Shown piece by piece: positions 9,501 through 19,100 of a DNA stretch of 38,054 nt (positions are counted from its first letter, which is position 1; each line of letters opens with the position of its first letter). The DNA is taken from the NCBI GenBank assembly GCA_028280285.1, contig JANQMA010000050.1:1-38054 (forward strand), given 5' to 3'. The position numbers and the translations under genes are program-made. The notes beneath the pieces were generated by a model. The model saw only the letters and a program-made list of their open reading frames with translations. It did no database searches and was not told the DNA's origin. The stretch comes from Candidatus Omnitrophota bacterium (GTDB lineage: Bacteria; Omnitrophota; Gorgyraeia; Zapsychrales; Zapsychraceae).

Positions 9501-12185
9501 CCAAATCAAATATTTACCGATGATTTTGAATCAGGCAACACGACGTCATGGACGGGACAGACGGACACGTCTATTACAACTGGATCGACAACGGGAGTAG
9601 AACAATGTCCTTCAGGGTATAGCCCGGGATCATGTCATGGAACGTGTACAAATGCCGAAGAATGTTTTGATTTTCTAGGGTGTCATAGATGCCGTGAAAA
9701 ACGCTGTGATCCGCCGCTTATGAATGGCAGCCAGTGCGGCGAATGCACGGCCAGTGGCGGTAAATGTTGGCCGCTGTATACGCTGGCGTCTTCCGTCGGT
9801 AATGCGCCGCTTTGCTATCGCTGTGATTATCCGGAGAGTTGTGAGAAGTACGGGCAATATTCCGGCTGTATGGAATGTTACCCGGATGAAATCTGTATTC
9901 CGGGTAGAAGAATACAGGTAGACTTTAGCGAGATGGGTGGTCCGAGCAATGGTTCTTTCCAATGCGTTCAGTGTATGCGCCCGACCAAAATTGAGATTGA
10001 ATACTATATTTATGTGATTGAAACCCCGATCGGTTATGTTGTTCTTAATAAGAAACTTGATAAACTCAAAGAGCTTGCCGGCAAGTCCATGAATGTTTCA
10101 TCGGTGATGCAACTGGCAACATCAAGCGGTTCGGGTATGCAGGCCGTTAAGAGTATGCTCGGCGGCATGGGTCTTGATCCGTTGGGTATTCTCGGTGGCG
10201 GGATGAATATTGATCAACTCTCGGGGTTACTTCAACAAGGTTTAGAAGATAAGAAAAACAAATTCAGAGATGACTGTTTTGAAAATAATTTTGCCGATCA
10301 AGAGTTAGATCTTCCTGAGCAGACCCCGCAATTAGCGGCGGATGAAAAGACCAAAGAGAAGTTAGCCAAAAAAGCAGCCAAAGAAGCTAAGAAAAAGAAA
10401 AAAGGTGATGAACCAAAAGCCGCCCAAGTGCCACCGGCTGCAGCAGGCGAATTCGGCCAGGATCCAATGAAAGAAATGGTGGCTGATGCTCCGGCGGTTG
10501 CGTGCGGTACTGTCGACGGAGAAAAGGCGCTTATGGTGATGGATGCCGCCGGTAATCCGGTGCAAACGATTTTTAAAGAGATGCTTGATAGTGACCCGAA
10601 CGCAATTATGAATGCGATTCAAAAGGCGCAGTCGATGAGTGATAAGATTCGCTCCATTCAAAAAGGCGGCCTTAAAGGCATGGTCGATCAACTGCGTCAA
10701 AAAGCGATTGCTGTTGCCAAACGCAAAGTGGAAGATCTTGTTCTAGGTAAGAAGGAAGAGGCAACAGCCTTTAGTCCTAACGATCAGTTCTATAAAGTAG
10801 AGAAGAAAAAGACAAAGAAACTACTTGGTCTTTTAGGCAGCAGTACGAAAGGACCGAAGTTGCCAGGCGGATTGCGCATGGGAGGCAAAACGGCCGAGGA
10901 GAAAAAACTGAAAGTGGCTGATCAATGGGGTATCAAACGTATTGGTTATTTGCCGATGGATGATCCGAATTCGGCTTGGAACATTTATGATGGTGCGAAG
11001 AAAAATGTACTCGTTGCGGTCATCGATTCCGGTTTTGATTTTGCCCACAAAGACGGTCCGGAGTATGTCTGGACTAATCCGGGTGAAACACCGGGCAATG
11101 GTATCGACGATGATGAAAACGGACTTGTTGATGATATTCATGGCTGGAACTTTATTGATAACAATAATGACCTAACCGATAAAAAAGGTCATGGAACTCA
11201 CGTCGCCGGTATCATTGCGGCGAAGAGAAATAATAAACGTGGTATCGCCGGGATTAATCCGGGGGCGGTCATCATGCCGATTAAGGTTGCCGATGAGGAG
11301 GGAATGACAAACAGTCTGCATGTTTACCAGGCGATTAACTATGCGGTTAATCACGGCGCGCAAATTATTAATATCAGTATCGGTGGTAAGGGTGACTCAG
11401 AGATGGTGCGCTCGGCGCTTAATTACGCACGGGATATGGGTGTGTTCGTCGCTGTGGCCAGCGGCAATACCGGCGAGTATTTAGGCGATGTTTCGCCGGC
11501 GAAAGAGGCTAACGCGTTTACGGTGTCAGCCATCGATCACAGCGGTCTGCGTTCGACCATTGCCAGTATCGGGCCGAACAATGCGATCGTTGCACCGGGC
11601 GAAGAGATTTTATCTCTGCGTTCGGTCGATTCATTCCATAAACGCCGTATTAAAGATGAAATTTTAAAACAATACTTCCGTCAATCCGGAACATCATTCT
11701 CAACACCGATGGTGGCAGCCACCGCATCGCTTATGCTGGCCAATAATCCGACTTTAACAGCGGACAAAATTGAAGATATTCTTGTGACAACAGCGCAAGA
11801 TATGGGCGATGAAGGTTGGGATGATAAGCATGGCGCAGGGTTACTTGATGCGCGGGCGGCGCTTTCAGCTAGCAAAGCAGACGGGTTGATTATGAAGATA
11901 ACAGATGTTCGCAAAAATTATGATAAAAAGAAAAAGCTGGAATCGATCGATGTGTTTGCCACCGTCCGGGGAGACTTGAAGGACTTCACCGTTAATGTTG
12001 GTAAGGGCAAGCACGCTAAGAAATTGAAACCAATCGCCGGACCGTTTAGCAAAGAAGCCGATCACGATTGGGTGACACGCATTCCACCGGAGACACTGCG
12101 CGGAAGCAGTGAGTGGATTCTCAATCTAACAGCGATCGATAAAAAAGGCCAAACACATCATGCAAGGATGTTGTTGGAGCTGTAG
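6579..12185 (+). CDS. Secreted EF-hand / Cys-rich repeat protein with C-terminal S8 subtilisin-like peptidase domain
   Basis: Signal peptide MRQHILTISLFAFLISATSVSA; EF-hand-like DEDGDGVVSDDE and DKDGDGKISNEE; many CxxG..C.G.C....C......CHxC repeats; subtilase triad motifs AVIDSG, GHGTHVAG, GTSFSTPMVAA; start overlaps upstream stop (ATGA). Confidence 0.92.
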   Translation: MRQHILTISLFAFLISATSVSANLGGEFVHGTGGKSTAAETFGYKYQNAKAAGKDAFNKFARDVMKNGSADEKKMFENMYEGKNPAGREMPQDKDGNPVGWNGDPNDPGPSDWSDYIVETDGAGNVTGFKEKNHYEMDEDGDGVVSDDERREFEEQRTEELMEDMPEEMRDAVEEAMDKDGDGKISNEERKEWNDNEENRQNGGPPGQVPPIADWDKNNDGKPDKGFQLWCWQCVPGVDDLDECHHGWPGNCDNNGSCTIAEMCIQANEVHGDRAYECHTCEYINDQPNPCLEKGLYPTPGCNSDCRPIDNCHAVHIDRNTGDRRSSTIMRSDLVCYECGQYIEEKPKCTDGLLDGVCDGHMCKDDEECKTVGDFCHVCLKKKPKCPDGTDYGKCNEYSCTSQQECIQQGECYSCKDKPPPPNHCESAEMYSGGCHGICDADEGCEESKVKGQVCHECFELEEEEEDDPCEKAELYKGGCPGACSDEEICNPRKIEGVQCHECEEKPEEEYECKDGLLEGACDGHSCKDDEECVQAGQNCHMCAPRTPDCKTGFTEGKCHDYTCASHQKCVEESGCFKCIETGEEEPKTCESENLKPGACPGTCDEGFNCSPIDLAGGVKCHNCYPIGMGDTCADHDLLDSISCNIQCESEPGYECKPVKKLGNEQCYECVSKYTCNEQGFRYGECDGHSCDSNEECVPAGKGCHQCVQKETETCATHDLMDSISCQIQCESEEGWECEIVKTVGDEECSKCVEKKKSTSCYYMQQQDGGCPGTCDSTTKCEEFNYDGGVKCHWCTAKTITEDPKCTDGLGVGPCPGDCHGEICVPAGEHCHTCREKQNCIDRDLMTFDDCSRCLQSGGKCVAAGRDDYDTPCYRCQRDTGNTCTDGYMPGGCNPYACPSNQTCHQANMGGRLCHACQLNESICPPGASSGQCGVNDTCQSNEECLMAATEIPCHTCRMNMTSQPQEDFISLGDPNQIFTDDFESGNTTSWTGQTDTSITTGSTTGVEQCPSGYSPGSCHGTCTNAEECFDFLGCHRCREKRCDPPLMNGSQCGECTASGGKCWPLYTLASSVGNAPLCYRCDYPESCEKYGQYSGCMECYPDEICIPGRRIQVDFSEMGGPSNGSFQCVQCMRPTKIEIEYYIYVIETPIGYVVLNKKLDKLKELAGKSMNVSSVMQLATSSGSGMQAVKSMLGGMGLDPLGILGGGMNIDQLSGLLQQGLEDKKNKFRDDCFENNFADQELDLPEQTPQLAADEKTKEKLAKKAAKEAKKKKKGDEPKAAQVPPAAAGEFGQDPMKEMVADAPAVACGTVDGEKALMVMDAAGNPVQTIFKEMLDSDPNAIMNAIQKAQSMSDKIRSIQKGGLKGMVDQLRQKAIAVAKRKVEDLVLGKKEEATAFSPNDQFYKVEKKKTKKLLGLLGSSTKGPKLPGGLRMGGKTAEEKKLKVADQWGIKRIGYLPMDDPNSAWNIYDGAKKNVLVAVIDSGFDFAHKDGPEYVWTNPGETPGNGIDDDENGLVDDIHGWNFIDNNNDLTDKKGHGTHVAGIIAAKRNNKRGIAGINPGAVIMPIKVADEEGMTNSLHVYQAINYAVNHGAQIINISIGGKGDSEMVRSALNYARDMGVFVAVASGNTGEYLGDVSPAKEANAFTVSAIDHSGLRSTIASIGPNNAIVAPGEEILSLRSVDSFHKRRIKDEILKQYFRQSGTSFSTPMVAATASLMLANNPTLTADKIEDILVTTAQDMGDEGWDDKHGAGLLDARAALSASKADGLIMKITDVRKNYDKKKKLESIDVFATVRGDLKDFTVNVGKGKHAKKLKPIAGPFSKEADHDWVTRIPPETLRGSSEWILNLTAIDKKGQTHHARMLLEL

Positions 12186-12280
12186 TAATATAGTAATGTG
12201 GTAATGTAGTAATGTAGTAATGTCGTGTTCTTTCACGGCACTGCCTACTACATTACAACCTTACTACATTTCTACATTAC
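12180..12280. repeat. Octamer-built hairpin B (word ~GTAGTAAT)
   Basis: gtagtaat-atagtaat-gtggtaat-gtagtaat-gtagtaat versus reverse complement of cattacaaccttactacatttctacattac; left arm overlaps the TAG stop at 12183-12185. Confidence 0.75.
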
Positions 12281-12295
12281 TCAACGGTTAATATT

Positions 12296-12865
12296 ATGAA
12301 AAAACTTATCACTTTTCTTATCCTTTCATTAATCTGCGCAAGCGCGACAAGTGCCCAGGCCGATAAATATCGCATCAATCCTTATATCTCAACGGCGACT
12401 TTTCGTTTGGATCATGCGGTTGGCTTTAGCTCGGGATTTATTCGTGATTTTTCCGGTGAGGTTGATATTGACGAGAAAAAAGGCAAGCTCAAAAGCATTA
12501 AGCTTGAGCTTAATATGGATTCAGTTGATACCTTTAATGAAAAACGTGACGCAATGCTCAAAAAAGAAGGCTTTTTTGACACGGGTAATCATCCGAAAGT
12601 CATTATGAAATCTAAAAAAATCATGGAAGATACCATTGAATTTGAAACGCTTGCCAAGGGTCAGAAAAAATTGATTACAATGCAATATATGTTTTTAGGA
12701 TTTACAAATGATGTCAACATTGCCCGTCGCAAGGCCGTTGTCGCCCTTAGCGGAACCGTTAAACGCACGGAACTTGGCGTAACGCACAATGTGCAGGATG
12801 AAGCCGGCCAGAACCTCTTGGGTGATGATCTTCACCTCATTTTCGAACTGCAGGCCATAAATTAG
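12296..12865 (+). CDS. YceI-like periplasmic/lipid-binding family protein
   Basis: Signal peptide; YRINPYISTATFRLDHAVGFSSGFIRDFSGEVDID..., GFFDTGNHPKVIMKSKKI, GTVKRTELGV typical of YceI family. Confidence 0.8.
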   Translation: MKKLITFLILSLICASATSAQADKYRINPYISTATFRLDHAVGFSSGFIRDFSGEVDIDEKKGKLKSIKLELNMDSVDTFNEKRDAMLKKEGFFDTGNHPKVIMKSKKIMEDTIEFETLAKGQKKLITMQYMFLGFTNDVNIARRKAVVALSGTVKRTELGVTHNVQDEAGQNLLGDDLHLIFELQAIN

Positions 12866-12993
12866 TGTCAGAACTCGGTAAATTCACCACTTACAACTAT
12901 TTACACATTAATTAACATTAACATTACTTTAAACGTATCTAATTTATTTTTAAATTATTTAATATCAAATGGTTGCCGAGTTCTGACACTAAT
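12861..12993. repeat. Inverted repeat ATTAGTGTCAGAACTCGG ... CCGAGTTCTGACACTAAT with AT-rich ~97-bp loop
   Basis: 18-bp perfect arms at 12861-12878 and 12976-12993; left arm includes the TAG stop of the YceI-like gene. Confidence 0.9.
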
Positions 12994-13073
12994 TTTTGAG
13001 AAACGATACGAGCCTCGAAATCGAAAAACGATCCCGAAACCTGCCCACTCCAGGACACACCCGGACAGGGTCA

Positions 13074-13101
13074 TTGACGAAATTAATAAATATTTTATAC
13101 T
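13074..13101 (+). promoter_or_regulatory. Candidate sigma70-type promoter TTGACG-N16-TATACT upstream of the giant ORF
   Basis: Hexamers and spacing read directly. Confidence 0.45.
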
Positions 13102-13160
13102 TCTCTAATATATACAGCCACGGAGTAAATATTTAATCGATTTAAATCATTGGGGATCAT

Positions 13161-16100
13161 ATGAGAAGAAACAGCATAGTGACTAAGTGCGGCTGTATAT
13201 TACTTACCGCCATATTTTTTGTATCCAATTTAACATTACCGTCTTCCGTTGGCGCACAAGGCCTGCCGCAAATGATTGCCAATCTGCCGGTCGGCTCGAT
13301 GCTTCACACCACAGCCGCTTTTAAACCGGTCCAGATGCTTGGTATTAATATCCATCCCGACAATCCTTTACGTTTTGATTTTATCATTGAAAAAGGCGAT
13401 TCCGGTCTTGAGGGCGAAGCCTACAACCAGGAAGCCACTAAGCTGATTAAATATTTTATTGCTGCCCTTGCAATCGAAGAGACCGAAATGTGGGTGAACT
13501 TATCCCCGTATGAAAAAGACCGCATTATTCCGGAAAAGTTTGGTCAAACCGAGATGGGCCGCGATGTGCTGGCGCTTGATTATATGCTTAAGCAGCTGAT
13601 GTCGTCTCTGATGTATCCCGAAGATGAACTGGGTCAAAAATTTTGGAAGCGTGTTAAGGAGAAGGCCCAAGCCAAGTTCGGGACTACCGATATACCAATG
13701 AACACATTTAATAAGGTTTGGATCGTGCCTGAGACCGCGGACATTTATGAACATGAAAAAGGGGCGTTTGTTGTTGGGAGTAAGCTTAAGGTGATGTTAG
13801 AAAAGGATTATCTAGCGCAGCAAAAAGGTGGTCCGTGGTCCGTGGTCCGTGATCAGCCAAAAAACACGACCACAGAACACAGACAACAGACCACACAAGT
13901 AATTCGCGAAATCATCATCCCCGAACTTGAACGCGAGGTCAACGAAGGCGAAACCTTCGCCAACCTTCGCCAAATCTATAACACGGTCATATTAGCCAGT
14001 TGGTACAAGACGGCGCTCAAAGATTCTCTACTCGGTCAAGCCTTTGTGAACAAGTATAAAACCGAAGGGCAAAACACCAATGATCCTGAAGTCATTCAAA
14101 GCATCTATGACCGCTACGTTGAAGCGTTCAAAAAGGGTGTTTATAACTACATAGAAGAAGAATACGACCCGCAAACCCAGTCCACTATTCCGCGCAAATA
14201 CTTCTCCGGTGGTGCGCTTCTTAACCCGGCCGATAAAGCCGCATTAATTGGCAAACAGCAAGCATTAGCACAAGGCTTTGATGCGGCATCGATCAATGCC
14301 CATCAATTTGCTGCAAACCTCGGACCATCTACTGACGAAGCATCATTTACGGAGGATGTTCCCAAAAAGGTTTTTGACGCGATGGAATTATTTAAGCTCT
14401 ATGAGCTTGGTAAATACCGCGCGATCAAAAGAGCAGCACCATCTTCTTCTTTTGTACAGTTGGAGTTAAAGGAAAATTTTAGGGGTTCGGAATCTTGGGT
14501 AAATGTTGATGCGCGCCGTTATCGTACAATCCCAGAACAAACACGTAATCAAATTATTGAGCAGCTGACAGCCGCAGTTTCTGATTCGGCGGTGGTGAAG
14601 ACAGATGTGTCCGGGCTAATAGCGCCACTGCAAGCCAACTTCCAAGAATATGAGGATGATGAAACGTTTTGGTTAGGGGAGATATCATCTATTATAAGGC
14701 GGCACATAAAAGACAATGCCAAAGCACGAAGCCTTGTCTTCAATGCTATTAAGAACAAATTTTTATCATCGGGCGGCGTGGATGGTCAAAAAATTCCAAT
14801 AAATATCATTTTACAGGCGCTGGAGGATGTTATTCATGACTCTGATGATAATGTTGACACAGCGGCCATTACCGATGAAATTGTGCAATCTATCGCTACA
14901 CATGTAGATCGCATTATTACACAAAAATTAAAGAGAAAACATCAAATATCAAAAAAGAGAAGCTCCAGCATCACTTCAGCTTCGATTGCAATAATTGTTT
15001 CAGAGCATCCAGAATTAGCTCAATTTGACAAAAAACACATTAGACATGTATTGCATGATTTATTAGGAGGAGATGCTGTCGGGATAGTAGAAAAGCAAGT
15101 TTATAGGTTTGAGGATGTTACCAGTCTTACTTATAAGGTTCAAAAATTACTAGGCGATGACGCAGTCTTGCCCAAAGCCGAAACGCCGGATGATGCCGCG
15201 GTGCAAGAAAATAAGAAAACATTAAACCGATTATTATTGATTGAAGATGATCCAATACAATTATCACAACTAAAGGAGATGATACTACTATTTTTTGATA
15301 ATGTCGAAATTGCGGCTGCTTCTAGCGTCAATGAGGCAAAATCAATTTCAGATCGAGAAGATAAATTTGATGTGACTCTTTCTGATTTTCGACTTTCTTC
15401 AGGTGATGTTTTTGAAGATTTAGATGGCAGATCGGCAGTTGGAGTATTGAAACATTTTGATGTTTTAGACGAGGCTAAAAAATCAGATTTAGTTATAGTT
15501 CATTCTTCTGATGTTGATGATAAAGTAATATCAAATATAGAAAAAGTTAATCGAAATGCAAAAGTTATGATAAAAGATTTTTCTTCAGCAAGCTTACCTT
15601 CTTATATCAAAGAATTATTAAGGCATTATAAGCATAGTCCGGGAGTCTCTTCCTATATTGAATCACAATTAAAAGATGGTAAAGATACAGATGAAGCCGC
15701 AACGCCGGCCGATGCGGCGGCGATGTTAGAGATGGATATAAATGATATACCACGCATTATTAATTTGATTAAATTAATAGGGGAGCATTTAGACAAAGAA
15801 ATAGGTCTTCCCGAAAATTTACTAAACCACTTAGATTCTTTGTTAAAAAGTGATGCAACGATGTATGAAGCGGCAGACGCATTGGCACTGCATAATGATT
15901 ATCTTAGCTATGATGATGCTAAAGCAGCAATTGTGTCTGCTATTCTTGTTGTTCTTTTTGGTTTGGAGGATATTACGGTTGGAAGCCTCTTTGACTATTT
16001 TACTAAAAAATCTAGCTATCAAGATATTTTAAAGCAAATAAACTTCTTCGGTGGAGCTAAGATTTCAGAATTTAAATTAGGACAAATTTTTCAACGTGGC

Positions 16101-19100
16101 GAAGACATTTTTAGAATAGATCATGAGACATTAGACATTGTTTTTGTTACAAAGCAGGAAAGGTCTGCCGGTTCTATTGCTGAGCGTGCAAAGGAAGCAA
16201 AGCGGGAGTTGGAGAAATACGCCACAATTATGAAGCCCGGCATAGAATATGTTGGCTATAATGAAGGTGGAGAGAAGTATGTTTTTGTGCGTGAAGATTC
16301 TGAGGAGGTTAAGGTTACAATGACGATTTTTCTTGTTGATAATTTTGATGAAGATGTGTCCTTTGAGGGGCCGACTTTTTCTGCGGTTTCTATTGATCAA
16401 TTGTCTTCAGACGATCCGATTATTTTGGCTGATGCCGTATTGAGAAAAGAGACTTCGCGTATGGAAGCTGGTAAAACCTATAGAGTGGTTGATGAAAAAG
16501 ATGAAGAATTTGGATTTGAACGGACAAGATCGGCGGTAAACGGTAAATTTTTTGAGGATATGATTACGGTTGTAACACCAGATGGTGAATCTTTGACAGA
16601 GCGTCTGCCTTCAGCATTAAGTTTCAAAGAAAGGGATTTGTTACATAAGATTTTAAGTGATATTGATGCCGCGGCGTTTAAGCCGCGGCCGCGTCAAATC
16701 TTAGTTGTGCGTAGAAATGATGAAGCACATGAAGATTTGCCTTACGTTGCATGGATGAGGAATAACGGTTTTGCGGTTCAGGAGGTAACAAGTATCGAGG
16801 CGCTTCCGATTTTACAAGAAGATTTGGGTCAATTTGGACTTGTTGTGATTGATGATGAACCACGTATAGAGGAAGAATATAGACAATATTATGGAAGGGA
16901 AAAACTATTGGCGGACATGAAAGACCATCCGGGTTTTTCTACGCTTGATGTCGTTGTTCTTCAAACGCGAGCCCTCAGTTTTGTAAAACTTGCGGGAGAG
17001 CATCCTAATAGACCAATTCTTTCTTGGACAAGTGTAGTCCTTCATAATGTTGACCAGGAAATGCAAAGACTGTTTAAAAATTGGGACGACTATAAAAAAC
17101 CTCTTTTAACACTTAATGGTTTTTCATCAAGTGATCGTGCAGCGATTACCGAAGCCGAAACGCCGGGTGATGCGGCGGCGGTGACGCAAGAAACTGCAGC
17201 ACCGGGGGATGCGACGGCGATTAAACCCAAAAAACAATTATCTCGTGAAACATTAAAGTTTTTGATGGAAGCGATTAACGGGCTTTTGGCTGAACATAAG
17301 CTAAATGGTAAAACTCATACAGTAGGTCTTGTTTTGCAAACACCACCTTATAATATACATTATGGTAGGGAGCATTGGACGCATCATGTGCCTATTACAG
17401 CAGAAACGAGTTTATTAAGTATTATTTACAATTTGTATGACTTGGGAATAGCATTTTCTAAACAAAAACGCATGTTTGATTCATTACCAAAAGATAAACG
17501 GGAAAAATTATATGCCCTTTTGAAAGAAGAGTCTAACGGTCAAACGTGGGAAGATATTGAACAAAACTTTACAGATAAACGCCAAAAAATCAGAATGGCA
17601 GAACTTTTTATTGAGTTATTTGGTAATAAAGCAGGGCCTTTTACCACTAATAATTGGCATAAAATAAAAATTGATGATGAGGGTAACATTCTATATATTC
17701 CAGAAGCTTTTGATCGAAATAGTGATTCCAGCGAGGGTGCAGAACAAGAATATCAACTTACAACTAAAGCGGGTGAACTTTTGGCCCAGTTTAGAAAAGG
17801 GCATAGTAGATACGGATCTTATACCCATACGTTTAAAATAACTCTGGATGGTTTTCAAGGAACAACGCCGGAAGAATTTTTGTCATATATTACAGGAGAA
17901 GCAGAAAAGAAAGTCAAAAACGTCAGAGGCAAGCATCCACATAAAAAACAACTGATGCAAGCAATAAATGAAGATAGACGAGAAATAAAAGCCGACTTTA
18001 ATGAGCTTTCTTATGATGAAGAATTTTGGGTTAGAGAAATTATACAAGGGACATACACAAAGCCATTAGTAGAGGTTGCGGAATTTTTAAAAAAATATGG
18101 AGACGGAGTAGCTGTAGAGACCCCTCACGGAGAGGTAATACTTGAAATTAATGAAGGAAATCACTTTAGAACCCATCGTGCAACACGATACGACCGAAGA
18201 TCTTCTAACGAGTTCGTTAATGTTGTTAATGTGGTTATTGATCCTAGAAAAATTAAATCAGAGCGTGATTTGTTCCGGGTATTACGCTTTTTATTTAATA
18301 GAGAGCTTAAGGTGTCTCAATATAGCAATGTACAAAGCGAAATTGTAGATTTTCTTTTAGAGCATCTCACAGATGATATAAGTACATTTTTTTCTGAATC
18401 AAAAAATCCATTGCAGACGGATTTTCTAGATCAAGAGATAAACGTGGAAGCGGTTGTGTCATTACTCAACGAGGGTATTAATAAATATGAAATAATACAT
18501 AACGTAACAGGGACATTTTTGGAAAGTCTTATATCGTTTGAAATAAATCCTGACCGTCAAGAGGTAAAGTTTTATAGAGAGTTACCTGATTTTGAGCCGT
18601 TAAATGCAGATGGTACGGAGAATATGTCTCATTTGGTTAAACCCACTACTTATATAGTAGAGATTGGTTCGGGAGGGGTAACTTTACGCGACATTATTTC
18701 CTCTATGGCGTTTTTTCACAGGAAAAGCGATCAATTTAGTTCACAGGTCTATATTATTGATCGTGGAGAAGGGCTTGCTTCTTCTGCCAATGAAATTGAT
18801 GCTAAATTTGTTTGGGGTAAGAGCAGGTTAGAGGAGGTTTTTCGCAGTATCTTAGAGTTCCGTAGTCAGGAAATATTTAATAAATTACTGCTAACATCTA
18901 TATCAGAGGAAAAACTGTATGATCAGGCGGCGGTGACGCCGCAGGTAATTAGTTTGAAGCAAAAGATTAGCGGTACTTATTACAAGGATACTTTTTTAAT
19001 AGTATTTAGTAACCAAGAAGCCTCTCAAAAATGGGAGGAGGCGGTTTCTGATAACGATTTTTGGGAAGCAGTGGAGCAAAGATATACAGATCAAGATGAA

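Noticed and set aside
12180-12280. CRISPR-like or simple tandem array (GTAGTAAT)n
   Set aside because: No spacer/repeat alternation; units are contiguous and inverted across a loop. No CRISPR array or cas gene seen anywhere.
13940-13975. Short tandem/palindromic tract gaaggcgaaaccttcgccaaccttcgcc
   Set aside because: Encodes the conserved EVNEGETFANLRQIYN segment shared with the paralog's EVNNGSTFTQLRQIYN; probably coincidental at DNA level.
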